NCBI GenBank assembly: GCA_905250025.1
Contig: CAJNOJ010000013.1
Location: forward strand, 744,001 to 808,000
Direction: 5' to 3'
Length of the DNA stretch: 64,000 nt
Origin: Adineta ricciae
Taxonomy: Eukaryota; Rotifera; Eurotatoria; Adinetida; Adinetidae
In this document: positions 1-10,260 of the stretch, one piece after another
How the letters are laid out: every line of letters begins with the position of its first letter
How positions within the stretch are numbered: the first letter of the stretch is position 1
The notes under the pieces: generated by a model
The model's input: only the letters and a program-made list of their open reading frames with translations
The model's database searches: none
What the model was told of the DNA's origin: nothing
Made by a program: the position numbers and the translations under genes

Positions 1-49
1 TTAACAAAACAATAGTCTCGATCAATAAAAAAAAAGAACGAATTTTTAC

Positions 50-941
50 CGGCTTGTCCTTCAGTGTAATGTTCCGGCTCCAGAAGGACATCGTACAAAC
101 CAGTCCACGCACCAAAGGTTCCATACAGAAGTCCGCCAGCTGTCGAAAGAAGCACAAATGAAGGCGTCGTTAAACATTTCCAAATGTCTCTCAAAAACGT
201 TCGCCAATTATGACTTGTTTCTCCACTAGTTGGATTCTGTACGAGTAACTCCGCTGCAGCAGAAGGTGCCGTCGGTGGTTGAGCAGGAAAATAGACCAGC
301 GAAAAAACACACGCAGCAAATGCTAAACCAAAATGAATATAGAGGAGACGAGGAACATATTCAGGCTCTGAAACGATCAATGGGCTAATAGCAAAACCCA
401 CTCCCGATCCAAGATAATTCGCAAAGATAGCGACAGTAGTTGCACGTGTTCGCTCATGCGGAGCAAACCAGAGACATGATAGCTGCGAAACTGGTGCCAT
501 GACGAGAGGGCCACAAGCAGCATTCAATATTTGACCAACATGAATGAACGGTAATGCGAAAGAGCTGAAGTTTGGATGTGACGAGGAGAAAATAATCGAT
601 GGTAGTATTCGAGATAATGCTCCGAAGAAGTCAGCAATGGCTAGTAGAAGCACACAGTAGCGTAAACCATTTGCCTGATTTAGCAGAATAGAAGTCAACG
701 GTAAACATGGTATGAAAATAATCGGTCCCCAATTAAGAAGAAGATCTACAGTTGCTTCGGTCACATTGTAATAAGTCTCCGTACTTCGAGCAATAGGAGA
801 GAATGTCAACCACATTATACATTGATTGAAAGACAAAAAGGAAAACACAAACAGAATGTAGAATCGCTGTGGATAAACTCGATACGCTGCGGTTGACTTG
901 ACAGCAAGAAGCGATGTCGTTTCATTCGATTCGGGCGCCAT
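50..941 (-). CDS. SLC49A4/DIRC2-like MFS transporter, 5' exon (partial)
   Basis: First coding exon of a multi-pass membrane protein of the major facilitator superfamily. The ATG is at 941 and the frame stays open for 297 codons to a donor (CCG|GTAAAA) at 50/49, so the 3' part lies outside the window. The protein starts with a short acidic/Thr tail and then hydrophobic helices. Segments such as FNQCIMWLTFSPIA, NWGPIIFIPC, HVGQILNAACGPLVM, WFAPHERTRATTVA and a final GAWTGLYDVLL line up by memory with DIRC2 (SLC49A4), a lysosomal/endosomal SLC49 carrier related to the FLVCR haem/choline transporters. The N-terminal six helices plus the start of the second half are present. Substrate cannot be told from sequence. 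Other SLC49 members (FLVCR1/2, MFSD7) are the alternatives. Confidence 0.8.
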
Positions 942-1467
942 TGCGTATAGTTTTCAAATGACCAACTGTCGACTTGACACACCTGTTGTTATATTTTGTC
1001 TACCCTTTTACAAGTAACCAAAAGACGACTTTTAGATAAACACGTGAGAAAAGTAATATTGATATACTTTTATCTTTTCATTTAAAAGTATAAATAAACA
1101 AAAGAAAATACACTGCAAGAATATAGATATCACTCTGTATCGAATGCAATCTACGTCGGAGGTTTGATACCAATCAAGGTCATGTGAAGATAGTTCTCAT
1201 ATTTATTTTAAAATTGTCGTCATAGTTAAATAAGATTTTGACGAGAAAAGCAAATTCATCTTTTTTTTTACAACAACTGTATAAAGAAATACGAAAGGAA
1301 AAACGAGTAATCGTTGAGATTCTATTCACAAAAACATATATTGAGATTTAATTACGAACGAAGAATATGAAGACTGATATACAACATATCGAAATACAAG
1401 GAATCGAACATACAAACACATACAGACTTTTAAAAACAAATATTGATACCAATGATGAACGAAAACA
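942..1467. other. Intergenic region between transporter 5' end and DPF 3' end
   Basis: AT-rich spacer of 526 bp. It should hold the promoter of the minus-strand transporter (just above 941) and the 3' UTR of the DPF gene (below 1468). I see no open frame with coding character and no RNA gene. Confidence 0.6.
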
Positions 1468-2024
1468 TCAAGATTGAAGTTCGCCAAATTGAGCACAACA
1501 TAATTTACAACGCCAGTCACCTTCAGGTGCTTTTGATAGAGGCGGAGAACAACAATACATATGATAACCACTGAAATTGACGAGAATAAGCAAAGTTGAA
1601 ATGAAATTTTAGACGATATTTACCGATCACAATCATCGCAAAACAAAAGTTCGGAATCATTCTCAGAATTACCACATTCGGTACATGTTTTACATTCCAT
1701 ACATTGCCATGGATAAGTTTTCACTTGTCGAACCATGTTAGGAGTAAACTTGAGACATGTTGGATGTGCGCAACCGCCACAATCCTGCAAGAAAGGAATA
1801 AATAAATAGGAACTTGATTCGAAGTGGCAAAGATTCTCTTATATACCTTGCAAGTAATCATTTGTTCGGGAAGTTTTGTTGTTTTATTCTCATGCTCATC
1901 ACCAGTACAAAAATCACATTGAACGCCTGTTGTAATACCTAATGATGTATCAACATTCGACATGGGTTGCTTCAATTGTTGTTGCTGCTGTTGCTGAAAC
2001 TGCTGCTGCTGTTGTTGTTGTTGC

Positions 2025-2065
<41 letters not shown>

Positions 2066-3640
2066 CATCATCATCATATGTTGCTGATGCATCATTGGAT
2101 GTGGTGGTGGTGGTTGTTGTTGTTGTTGCTGAGAATAATAAGGATTACCAGTAGCAGGCGATGAACCCGAGAGAGCGGCAACAGTTAATGGCATCGATAC
2201 TGATGGAGGCATGGATTGATGATATGTTTGAGGAGGCATTCCATACGGTGCTTGTTGTGGAGCATGATGATTCATTGGATATGGAGGTCCTGGCATATGA
2301 CCACCTAAAGAAATAAGTCTGAAGCTTTACACACTATTGTATTTTACAATTGCGCTACCTGCAGGATTATGTGGGGCAGGCCCACCTGCTGAAGGCTGAT
2401 TTGAGTACATTGGATGCGTTTGTGGATGTTGTTGTTGCGGATGATGATCCATAGATGGATTCATATATTTTTGTTTCATAAGCGCTGCTGACGCATTGGT
2501 CGACGATGGTGATGATGATCCACAACTATCAGCAGTCGAAGGTGTCGTGGGTGACGGTCTATAGTCTGTATTAGTCTCTTTATGTTTGGCAAGATGATAT
2601 TGAAGTCCAGGTTTTGTTTTATATCGTGCCGGACAAAATTCACAAACGAACGGTAATTCAGCTAGTGTATATTGTTGTCGTCGATTTCCGGTCGGAGTTC
2701 CACCACCAGACATTCCACTTCCAGGAGCGTTGCTTCCAGCTACGAACGAGAATAAATGCATGTATAACCTACTATTTTCAAATGTGTTCAACAGTCTCAA
2801 TTACCAGTCTTCCGGGAACTCGAATTTGATAATCGCTTAGTAGAACTTCCACGTTTAGAACGCAACGCTGATGAAGAACCAGGAGATGTTGGACCACCAG
2901 GTGTTGTGGGTCCGCTGCCACCATAATCATCGTAATCGAAATCATCGGCATCATCGTCACCATCGAGAATATAATTGCTCGAATGAAGGTGATGATGGTT
3001 ATGCGTCGTAGGATGCTGAGGCCAATGCGGTTGTGAAGGTTGAACAAGAACAGTCATAGGCGGTGCCGAAGATTGAGACGATTCATCACTAGATCCACCT
3101 GTAAATCGGCCATTTCCTGCGGCAGAATTCTCAACAGTGGATATAACATGAAGATCTGAATCCGACATTCCTACAAGAAGTTCATACTTTCTAATCATTT
3201 CAACAGATGATATTTTCCGTTATCTCACCAAGGCTACCAGCTCGTACCACTGTACGTGGATCATCCTCTCCTGCATTTGTGTTGACTCCGTTTACATGCT
3301 CGTTTTTTGTTGATGACGCTGTTGATTGTTGTTCGTTAATGCCATTGGTAACGCTTACTGCTGGTGGATGTGGTCTTTTCTTATGCCACTGTTTTCTCGC
3401 ATACGATGCTACTTGATCATGACGAGCAGGTATCAAACGTTGTGTTGGACTTTTCCATAGATAATTTTGTGTCGGCGTTTGAATAATATGAGTTTGTGAA
3501 TCGACAAATGGCAAACGTAAACGAATACGTCTTTCACGTAGCAGGCGGGAATTGAATTTATTTACACTTGATACTGCATCTGTATAAGTACCTTCGGAAC
3601 CGAATGCACGTACTACACGTGATGGTAAGAGATCGATCAT
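1468..3640 (-). CDS. DPF/BAF45 (requiem, D4) family double PHD-finger protein
   Basis: Chromatin reader of the DPF1-3 type, a subunit of BAF (SWI/SNF) remodelling complexes that binds modified histone H3 tails. Six exons: 3640-3229, 3170-2805, 2739-2359, 2304-1847, 1784-1624, 1570-1468; lengths sum to 1881 nt (626 aa, longer than the roughly 390 aa of vertebrate DPFs). Exon 1 gives the requiem N-domain ([20 protein letters not shown], later KKRPHPP). Exon 2 is acidic ([14 protein letters not shown]). Exon 3 carries one C2H2 finger ([21 protein letters not shown]). Exon 4 has Pro/Met-rich and polyglutamine sequence, then PHD1 starts at CDFCTGDE. Exons 5-6 hold the remainder of PHD1 ([16 protein letters not shown]) and PHD2 ([34 protein letters not shown]). 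Domain order is exactly that of DPF2. The polyglutamine expansion is the odd feature. PHF10, which lacks the requiem N-domain, is less likely. Confidence 0.93.
1976..2065 (-). repeat. Polyglutamine-coding CAG/CAA tract in the DPF gene
   Basis: Ninety bases on the minus strand encode about 23 Gln, one Phe and 7 more Gln, preceded by four Met codons. CAG and CAA are mixed irregularly. It sits between the C2H2 finger and PHD1, in a region already rich in Gln, Pro, Met and His. Open frames on the plus strand over this tract (poly-Leu, poly-Val/Ala) are artefacts of the repeat. Confidence 0.95.
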
Positions 3641-3970
3641 TCTCTGTCAAACAAAAAACGATGCAGTTCAATTTACTAGTGCTTCATTGAGCAATGCTAG
3701 CTCCTCGCTTTAGCTTTGTTTGTATGTGGTTCATTCATTTGACGCTTACCGTTCAAAAGAATGAGCCAATGGAATTGTTGACCTCTACAGTAGACGAAAG
3801 AAAATAGAGTGCGCCTGTTCCGCGCGTTCTCTGTGTATAATTCGTTGTGAACAGGAACGAATGTAAAGAAAGAGAGGCTTTTTCAATCCTTTGTTTCTGT
3901 TTTCCAATTGATTTAAATTCTAGTCATACATAGATCTTTCGTATTAATTTTCTTGTTGGTAGCTGCAATC
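3641..3970. promoter_or_regulatory. Shared upstream region of divergent DPF and SLBP genes
   Basis: The two start codons (3640 on minus, 3971 on plus) face away from each other and are 330 bp apart, so both promoters must lie here or overlap. No convincing TATA box or other motif could be assigned by eye; the call rests on gene arrangement alone. Confidence 0.5.
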
Positions 3971-5594
3971 ATGATAACATACAGCGCCAAGCAGTTGATG
4001 AATCTTTGTTCGGATTATGCACTAGATGCACAAATTCAAAAGATTCTTTTCTCATTAGATTTATGGGTACCCAAAGCTGCTCGTGTAAGTCTATTCCTTT
4101 TAATTATCTGATTCCCTCTAATAATCTATGAACAGGAAGTACAAATTGATAATGTTGCTCAACAACAATACGCGTCTTCGATGTACTCTGGTTTTAATCG
4201 TGCAAGGTATATGCATTTTTATAGCAGAAGACTCTCCTTCAATTGACTCTTTAGATCTCCAACAAGAAATGAGAATATCATTGATACTAGTAATGTTAAT
4301 CAAAGATTTAGTCGGACATTTGCTTCACGATCGATGTCAGCTGGAGTTGTCCATCATTCAACAGACCATGGATCCTTTTGGAAAAACGAGTAAGACCACC
4401 TTCGACTGTGGTTTGTTCTCCTAGTTCTCCATTTGTTCATTTCAACTTAGTTCACGGGATGCAACGAAAACATCCTTGACAAAGAAATCCAGCAATGGCA
4501 CAGCAACTGACGAACCTACCTCAACAAATCAAGCTCAAATCAAGTTAATGCCTATTCTCGAAGGTGGAGAAACGGAAGATAAGTTATCTGAACTACCAAC
4601 TCGACCAAACAAAGGAATATCCTTAACAACTACAACACTCGATTGGACACCGAATGAGTAGATTGAATGAAACTACTAGGATATTAAGAAAATGAGTTTT
4701 TTCCCTAGAACGGAACCCTCGACCAGTGTTGGTCGCTCAACGATTGATGCGCTTTTCGAACTAAGTGTTCGTGCTGATTCAGCTCTCAAAACAGCACTAT
4801 GTGAAAATGCTGCATTATTATCAATAAACCAGTCGCAGCAAAGTAGCAATGACCGTCTTTCATTGCGTAAAAGTGTTAGTGTGATGAATCAAAAGCAAAA
4901 AGCTGGCAGCGGTCGTTCACTTATACGTGCTAAATCGGACATGGTTGGCAGTGATGCTAAGTAAATGAACGGAATCTCTTTACCTTTTGAATGAACTCAT
5001 ACTTTAATATCGTGTAGTCGAAAGCGTGCCTTGGCACATATTGCTCGTGCATCTGAACGTTACTTCAGTGATGATCCTAGAATGATTGCTGAAATTGAAG
5101 AAATCGAACTCGAATATCTGTTTAAGTAAGTATCGATTTCGATAGTTGAACAATGTTGGAACTTTTCCTCCTCTCTTGTTAAGTTACATTCGTCATTTGA
5201 AAACCTTTCCCAAATATTCAACTATGAACGAAGATGAAATCTTATTGGAAGTGGAGAGTGATCCACATACATTACGGCAGCGAACAAAAGAAATTCTCAA
5301 AGGAAAAATGTCAGATTCTTATGCTGCCTACATTGCCAAATATCCAATAAAGTATAAATGAAATTGTTCATTTGAAATATGTTTTCGCATGGCTATTTGT
5401 TTCATTGCAGAAAACAACGTCGACGCGAGCATCCGACATCGCCAAATAAATATCGTAAATGTTCTCGACGATGTTTCGATGGTCAACTGCGTACATGGCG
5501 TCGTAATTTACATCAATTCGATGAAAATAACCAACAACAGATGTCCGATGCGACCGAATTAGACCATGTCAACGAATCAACATTAGTATCTTAA
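3971..5594 (+). CDS. Histone stem-loop (hairpin) binding protein SLBP
   Basis: SLBP binds the 3' stem-loop of replication-dependent histone mRNAs and controls their processing and translation. Eight exons: 3971-4084, 4136-4206, 4255-4389, 4451-4657, 4709-4960, 5018-5125, 5184-5351, 5411-5594; 1239 nt, 412 aa. The RNA-binding domain lies at about residues 323-390: TLRQRTKEILKGK, SYAAYIAKYP, SPNKYRKCSRR, then CFDGQLRTWRRNLHQFDE. This matches the family pattern YDxYIxxVP...TPNKxxKYSRRSWDxQIxxW, with Ser in place of the usual Thr of TPNK and Cys-Phe in place of Ser-Trp. The N-terminal 320 residues are polar and unlike vertebrate SLBP. Residues 4-10 (YSAKQLM) fit the eIF4E-binding pattern YxxxxL-phi. 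Intron 1 is phase 0 and the other six are phase 2. The C-terminal call is firm; the first exons rest on splice sites and frame only. Confidence 0.85.
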
Positions 5595-6598
5595 TTCAAT
5601 GTTCAAATGCTCGAGTCTAGTAAACGTATCACGTGATAGAACAAACGATCGATTTCATTCATCTAACTGTTCTACTCAAGACAATGCTACGGTGTATCTG
5701 TTAGCTTCTTCTTTGTCTCTCATTTCACATTCATGTACAGCTTGCTTATTCATATGTATTTGTATCCTTGATTTATTTTGGATTACTCCAACTGATGGAT
5801 ATCTTTCTCTTATATAATACAAATACAAAACATTTTATCTCATTTGTATCATTGTTAGGCATATCGAGCAAAGTTGACACGATGTACAAGATTGACTTGT
5901 ACTTTTCGTAGTCTTCTCTGTTGATAGTTTTATGGTATCAGAAATAGTTAATCATTAATCTCATCGTTCGCTGAAGACGAACAGCTTTTCGGAGCTTTAA
6001 ATTATCCTGTCTTTATGTTCGATAAAAGACAACAACTGTAGTTCTTCTTCTCGATGTCTGTATTATGCAAATAGTTATTGAATCTAGTCGAATAAAGGAG
6101 TATATTCATGACGATGAAAGACAAATCGGCTGTTTTAATACATGAGAATAGGAGAAAATGAGACAATGCGATTGATTTCCATACTCTACTTTCGTCTTAT
6201 TGTCTTTCTTTTGTTTGACACCAATTCAGTTTCTATGTGTATATAGATCTCTCTCATTACCGGTGTAGACTGATAGAAAAAGGATCATATATATTGCTTT
6301 TTCCTCTCATTACACGATCCTTAGATAAACTAATCCGAGCTGCCTGTCGTACACACTCATACGCTCCGCCTCAACCTCCTTCATCGAGTGTAGCTACGTA
6401 TGTTTTGTTCACACACATTGTCAACATGAATAGTCATTCCGTATAATATCAGTTGACCTCATACAAGTGCGAGTGATTTGATCCGAACGTGTATATATTT
6501 TTCTTCTTCATCTTCATCTTCATCTTTACTTTTGTTGAACAAGAATCGATGATGTGGATAATAATGATGAATTCTTGCATTGTTTCTAAACTAAAGCT
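5595..6598. other. Intergenic region with no recognised gene
   Basis: About 1 kb between the SLBP stop and the EGF-protein start. It is AT-rich, with short pyrimidine-rich stretches and a TCATCT microsatellite near 6503-6530. Short open frames here show no family resemblance and no consistent splice structure. It must hold the SLBP 3' UTR and the promoter of the next gene. Confidence 0.5.
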
Positions 6599-8308
6599 AT
6601 GAACATGATCTCATTTGGGTGGCTAGTTGTCCTGGTCACTGAATTTACTCATGTAGCTTATGCCAATTGGATTACTGGTGAGAATTTTCGATTTTAGTCC
6701 TAGTGACACGACGCTTTTGCCTTCTTGCTTTAAAGGTAATCTATGCTGGTCGATGCCCTGTCTGAACGGCGGTTCGTGTTTTGGATCAGCATATACGTAT
6801 CTTTGTGTCTGTCCTGTCAATTACAGTGGAGCTTTGTGTGAAAGACGTCTTGGTACGCAGGATTATTCGCTTGAAAGATATCTACAATTATTGTTTTACT
6901 TTGCGTTTTTTTACATAGGTATTTGTCAAGAAAGTCCCTGTGGTAATCGAGGTCTATGCGTTGAAACTGGTTTAACTTCATTTGAATGTCGATGCTATTT
7001 TGATTACATGGGCCCATTGTGTGAAGAACATGTACCTAAGAAAAATCCTTCCGTATGGTCATGTGAGTTTACACGTTCATCGGTATATTACCATATGTGA
7101 TCGCTTTTTCTTTAGCACTTATACCTGTACATACACGAGTTCTATTCGATATTTTACAAGACGCATATCGTGCTAAAGCTCATGGTCGATCCACCATAAA
7201 TTCACGTGATGATTTCATTAACTTTTCCGAATTCTTACCTACAGGTGATAGAACATTCGTACCTATAACAACATCTCCAACATCAACTGGATTGACTTCT
7301 CTGAATCCTCCAAGTGACACAACCGAAAATGGACATACCATTCAAGCTACCGATATTCAATTACAAAACATATTTCCAGCAGTGAGTACTGCATCAATAT
7401 CAAATATGACCATACAAATTTTGTCGACACAAGAAAATATTTCTAATGATGAATACATCTCATCGACGTCCTATGAAACGGACACCACTGATTCATCAAC
7501 AACATTTGCAGAAGAACTCACTTCAATAACTAGTTCATCTGAAACTACGATGGAAAATCTCACCACAATTTCCTTCGAAGCAAATGAAACGATATCCTCA
7601 AATAGCACAGAAGCACAAGAATTCGTCAATACCACTGAACAATCTGCTGTCATACAGAACAATTCAACATATTTAGGTCAATCAAGTTACAACAGTGAAA
7701 AAAATACTATCAGTTTTACATCAGAAACTGTTTTCAATTCAACCGAACAAGCCATCATTTTTACTGTTAATGAAAACGAAGAATCAATCCTGGACACAAC
7801 TCCACAAATAATGGGCAAGATTTCATTTCAAGCAAGCAATTACTCATCGGATGACAACGATACTGATCTATTCAATACAACCGAACAAACAATCGCATCA
7901 ACCATGGGGACAGCTGATCAATCCCACACAACAGATGAGTCGTCTCATAGTCAGTTACTTTACAAATTATGTCAACAACTACTTTCGCATATTTTACCAA
8001 ATATATCATCGACCACGGCTGTCGAAGCAGCTCTGTCTTTAACCGCAGAATTACCATCAACTAAAAACAATACAGCTGAAACACTTCTTACATGGATTCA
8101 ACAAAAGTTTTCTTCAACAACAACAACCACCACTACGACTACCATCAGCACAACAACAACAACAACAACAACAGAAATTCCGTCGTCATCATTATCATTA
8201 TCTGCTGTGTTAACAAATGGAAGAAAACTTTCATTGCAACGAGTTGATATAGACGATGTGCTTTATCAAATCAATGATAACACTGATGATGGTGACCATC
8301 TACCATAG
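6599..8308 (+). CDS. Secreted two-EGF, Thr/Ser-rich mucin-like protein
   Basis: Four exons: 6599-6677, 6736-6852, 6919-7062, 7116-8308; 1533 nt, 510 aa. An N-terminal hydrophobic stretch (WLVVLVTEFTHVAYA) is a likely signal peptide. Two EGF modules follow, one per exon, each with six cysteines: C-WSMP-C-LNGGS-C...C-V-C...C, and C-QESP-C-GNRGL-C...C-R-C...C. The remaining 380 residues are rich in Thr, Ser, Asn and Glu with many N-glycosylation sequons (NST, NTT, NMT, NIS) and a near-pure Thr run around 8118-8173, typical of a heavily O-glycosylated stalk. There is no later hydrophobic helix, so it is probably secreted or matrix-bound, not anchored. EGF modules with one exon each are a classic shuffling unit. 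The specific partner is unknown; I do not recognise an orthologue. Confidence 0.82.
8118..8173 (+). repeat. Threonine-coding ACA/ACC/ACT repeat
   Basis: Imperfect ACN trinucleotide run inside the last exon of the EGF protein, encoding almost only Thr with one Ile-Ser interruption. It is in frame and extends the mucin-like stalk. Confidence 0.9.
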
Positions 8309-9289
8309 CCAGCATCCAATTTTCATCTTTTAGCGAACAGTCTGCTTTATTCGCTTGTTTGCTTGTCTTTTTTTTCATACAAGATATTTGTTTAGTAGGC
8401 CTGTTCTTCCTTGTGTTCAATGAATTGATAGAAAATATCGATTAGATCATTGTCCACCTTACATAACTCACAGTCATTTGATCTATTCAACTAGACCTCG
8501 AGTGGATCTTCTGTCACCTATATCAAATATCAATATGATTCACATCTTCTATTGAACTTAGGAGAATTTCCTTTTTTTTTCACTTTTATATGCATGGAGT
8601 TGCTGTAATTTAGATTAAAGATAAATATATCTCTACTCATCTTAACCCAACTTTAATCAAAAGTCAGTTGTACCTTACCAGTGAACTAGTTTTTCACACT
8701 ACGAGAGTAATCAATATGTTTATATCACACGTTGATAGATGGAGAGTATTCAAACATAGACAAGGCGATTGCAAAGTCGAAAGGTAATAAACCGTGACTT
8801 ATGCCCTTGAACACGATCTTGCATGAATCAATTATTCATTCGTATTTGGCACGTTTCGAACTTTAATTTCATTTACTTCGTAGGAGGATATTTCATAAAA
8901 GTCCGTAGAGATATAACCTATTCTGCGTATAAATACAGAGGGAATGTTGAGCAACTACATAGGTTCCAACATATCTGATGGTTTCTAATTACTAAGCAAT
9001 TTTTAAGTAAGCCATTTGGAACATAGTTTTTTGCATCATCTGTTGATATAGGGTAGATGAGTGAAAGGTTTGCCCTAGATTTTATGAAGGGGCACATGGT
9101 AAGCAGCGGGCTATTTCGAATGAACTGCACATTCAATTGTTTTCGATATTTTGCTTTTGTACGATGCATAATAAATGTTGCTGCCTTTGTCAGAAAATCA
9201 ACGAAATGCCTGAATTGATTGTTTAAAATGGTTGTTTCTGTTTAAGATTCATTTTCCATAGAAGTGATTCTATCTTTTACCTATACAAT
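8309..9289. other. Intergenic region with no recognised gene
   Basis: About 1 kb, AT-rich, between two plus-strand genes. One minus-strand open frame of about 80 codons (near 8918-9169) has no splice partners and no recognisable family. I see no structured RNA. Confidence 0.5.
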
Positions 9290-9620
9290 ATGAAAACCTT
9301 CTACACATATATGCTTGTAGCAGTTATTTTATTGCTTTCAACTTCCGCATTCGCTCACCCTCCTTCTACCTATGAGAACTCTTTTCCATATGAAATTTCC
9401 TCAGAAACTGATCCACAAGGGCAGATAAGCGTTCCTATCCCACCGGGAGGTATCAACAAGTGGCTCCAACAGCTTATAGCAACGATGGGTTCAGTATCGG
9501 ATGGTGAGTCATTGACTTGTGGTAGTAATTGTGATTGGAAGTGCCGTCTTTTTAGAGCGTATGCGACGTGGTTGGGGTAGTGGTCGTCGTCGTCGGTTCG
9601 CCAGCAGAAACCATGAATAA
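9290..9620 (+). CDS. Small secreted protein, candidate amidated neuropeptide precursor
   Basis: Two exons, 9290-9503 and 9556-9620, joined by a 52-nt intron with a good donor (GTGAGT) and acceptor (TTTTTAG); 279 nt, 92 aa. Residues 1-22 form a clear signal peptide (LVAVILLLSTSAFA, likely cut before His-Pro-Pro). The middle is Pro/Ser/Glu-rich. The C-terminal end reads R-M-RR-GWGSG-RRRR-FASRNHE: a short segment flanked by dibasic and tetrabasic sites with Gly just before the second, the usual layout for proprotein-convertase cleavage and C-terminal amidation. That would release GWGS-amide. If the intron is retained the frame instead ends at 9580 with a tail containing three cysteines. I recognise no orthologue. 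An antimicrobial or other secreted peptide is the alternative. Confidence 0.6.
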
Positions 9621-10260
9621 AATCTAAAGGCTACACGTACTATCTTTTTCAATACTAGCAACTTGTTATTTCTGCCTTCATTACTCATTCTTCGACAAAA
9701 TATAAGCATCTAATTTTATCAGAAATAAAATCTATTCATCGAACTTCATTTTCACCAAGTAAATAAGAAGTCAAACACTTTTTCCTTGCTTCACTCTAAT
9801 CATGCCAATGAATCAGCCATACATATCGTAGTATATGTCGAATAAAGTCATACATTTTATACTCATTGAAAGAAAACATCAACAACAGAGACTTATTAAT
9901 CTGAAAAGGCGTCGACAGTTCGTTTTCTTGCAATAGAAACACATGTATACTAATAGAAATCCTATAGATCAGCGAACGAACTATCAGATGAATCATATTT
10001 ATAAGGATACCAAGTTTCTCGTATATATTCGCAAGAAGGTTACATAAATTCTTTTAGTTTTCATGCGATGATTGTATCCAAATGGTTCGATCGTTGTTTA
10101 ATAGCATATAAGAAATCTTCTAAATGATTTTTTGAATATCGTTCGAATTATCGCACCTCTTTCTTGTTCCTGTTCTTGCATTGCGGTCAATATGTGTTAT
10201 TTTTATTGACTCCTTCATTTAACAAGTTGAAAGCAGACTAGTATTTTTCTTCGAATAGAT
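9621..10260. other. Intergenic region upstream of the small heat-shock gene
   Basis: 640 bp, AT-rich. AATAAA occurs at about 9725, shortly after the peptide gene, and could be its polyadenylation signal. I looked for a canonical heat-shock element (inverted GAA/TTC units with two-base spacing) above 10261 and did not find a convincing one. Confidence 0.5.

Noticed and set aside
1942-2164. Plus-strand open frames of poly-Leu and poly-Val/Ala over 1942-2164
   Set aside because: They are the complementary reading of the polyglutamine repeat in the DPF gene.
7471-7662. Minus-strand Val/Ser-rich frame opposite the mucin-like exon
   Set aside because: It is the complement of Thr/Ser-rich coding sequence.
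10021-10260. Heat-shock element above the small heat-shock gene
   Set aside because: GAA/TTC triplets occur (for example AGAAATCTTCT near 10111), but the spacing is three bases rather than two, so the match is not canonical.
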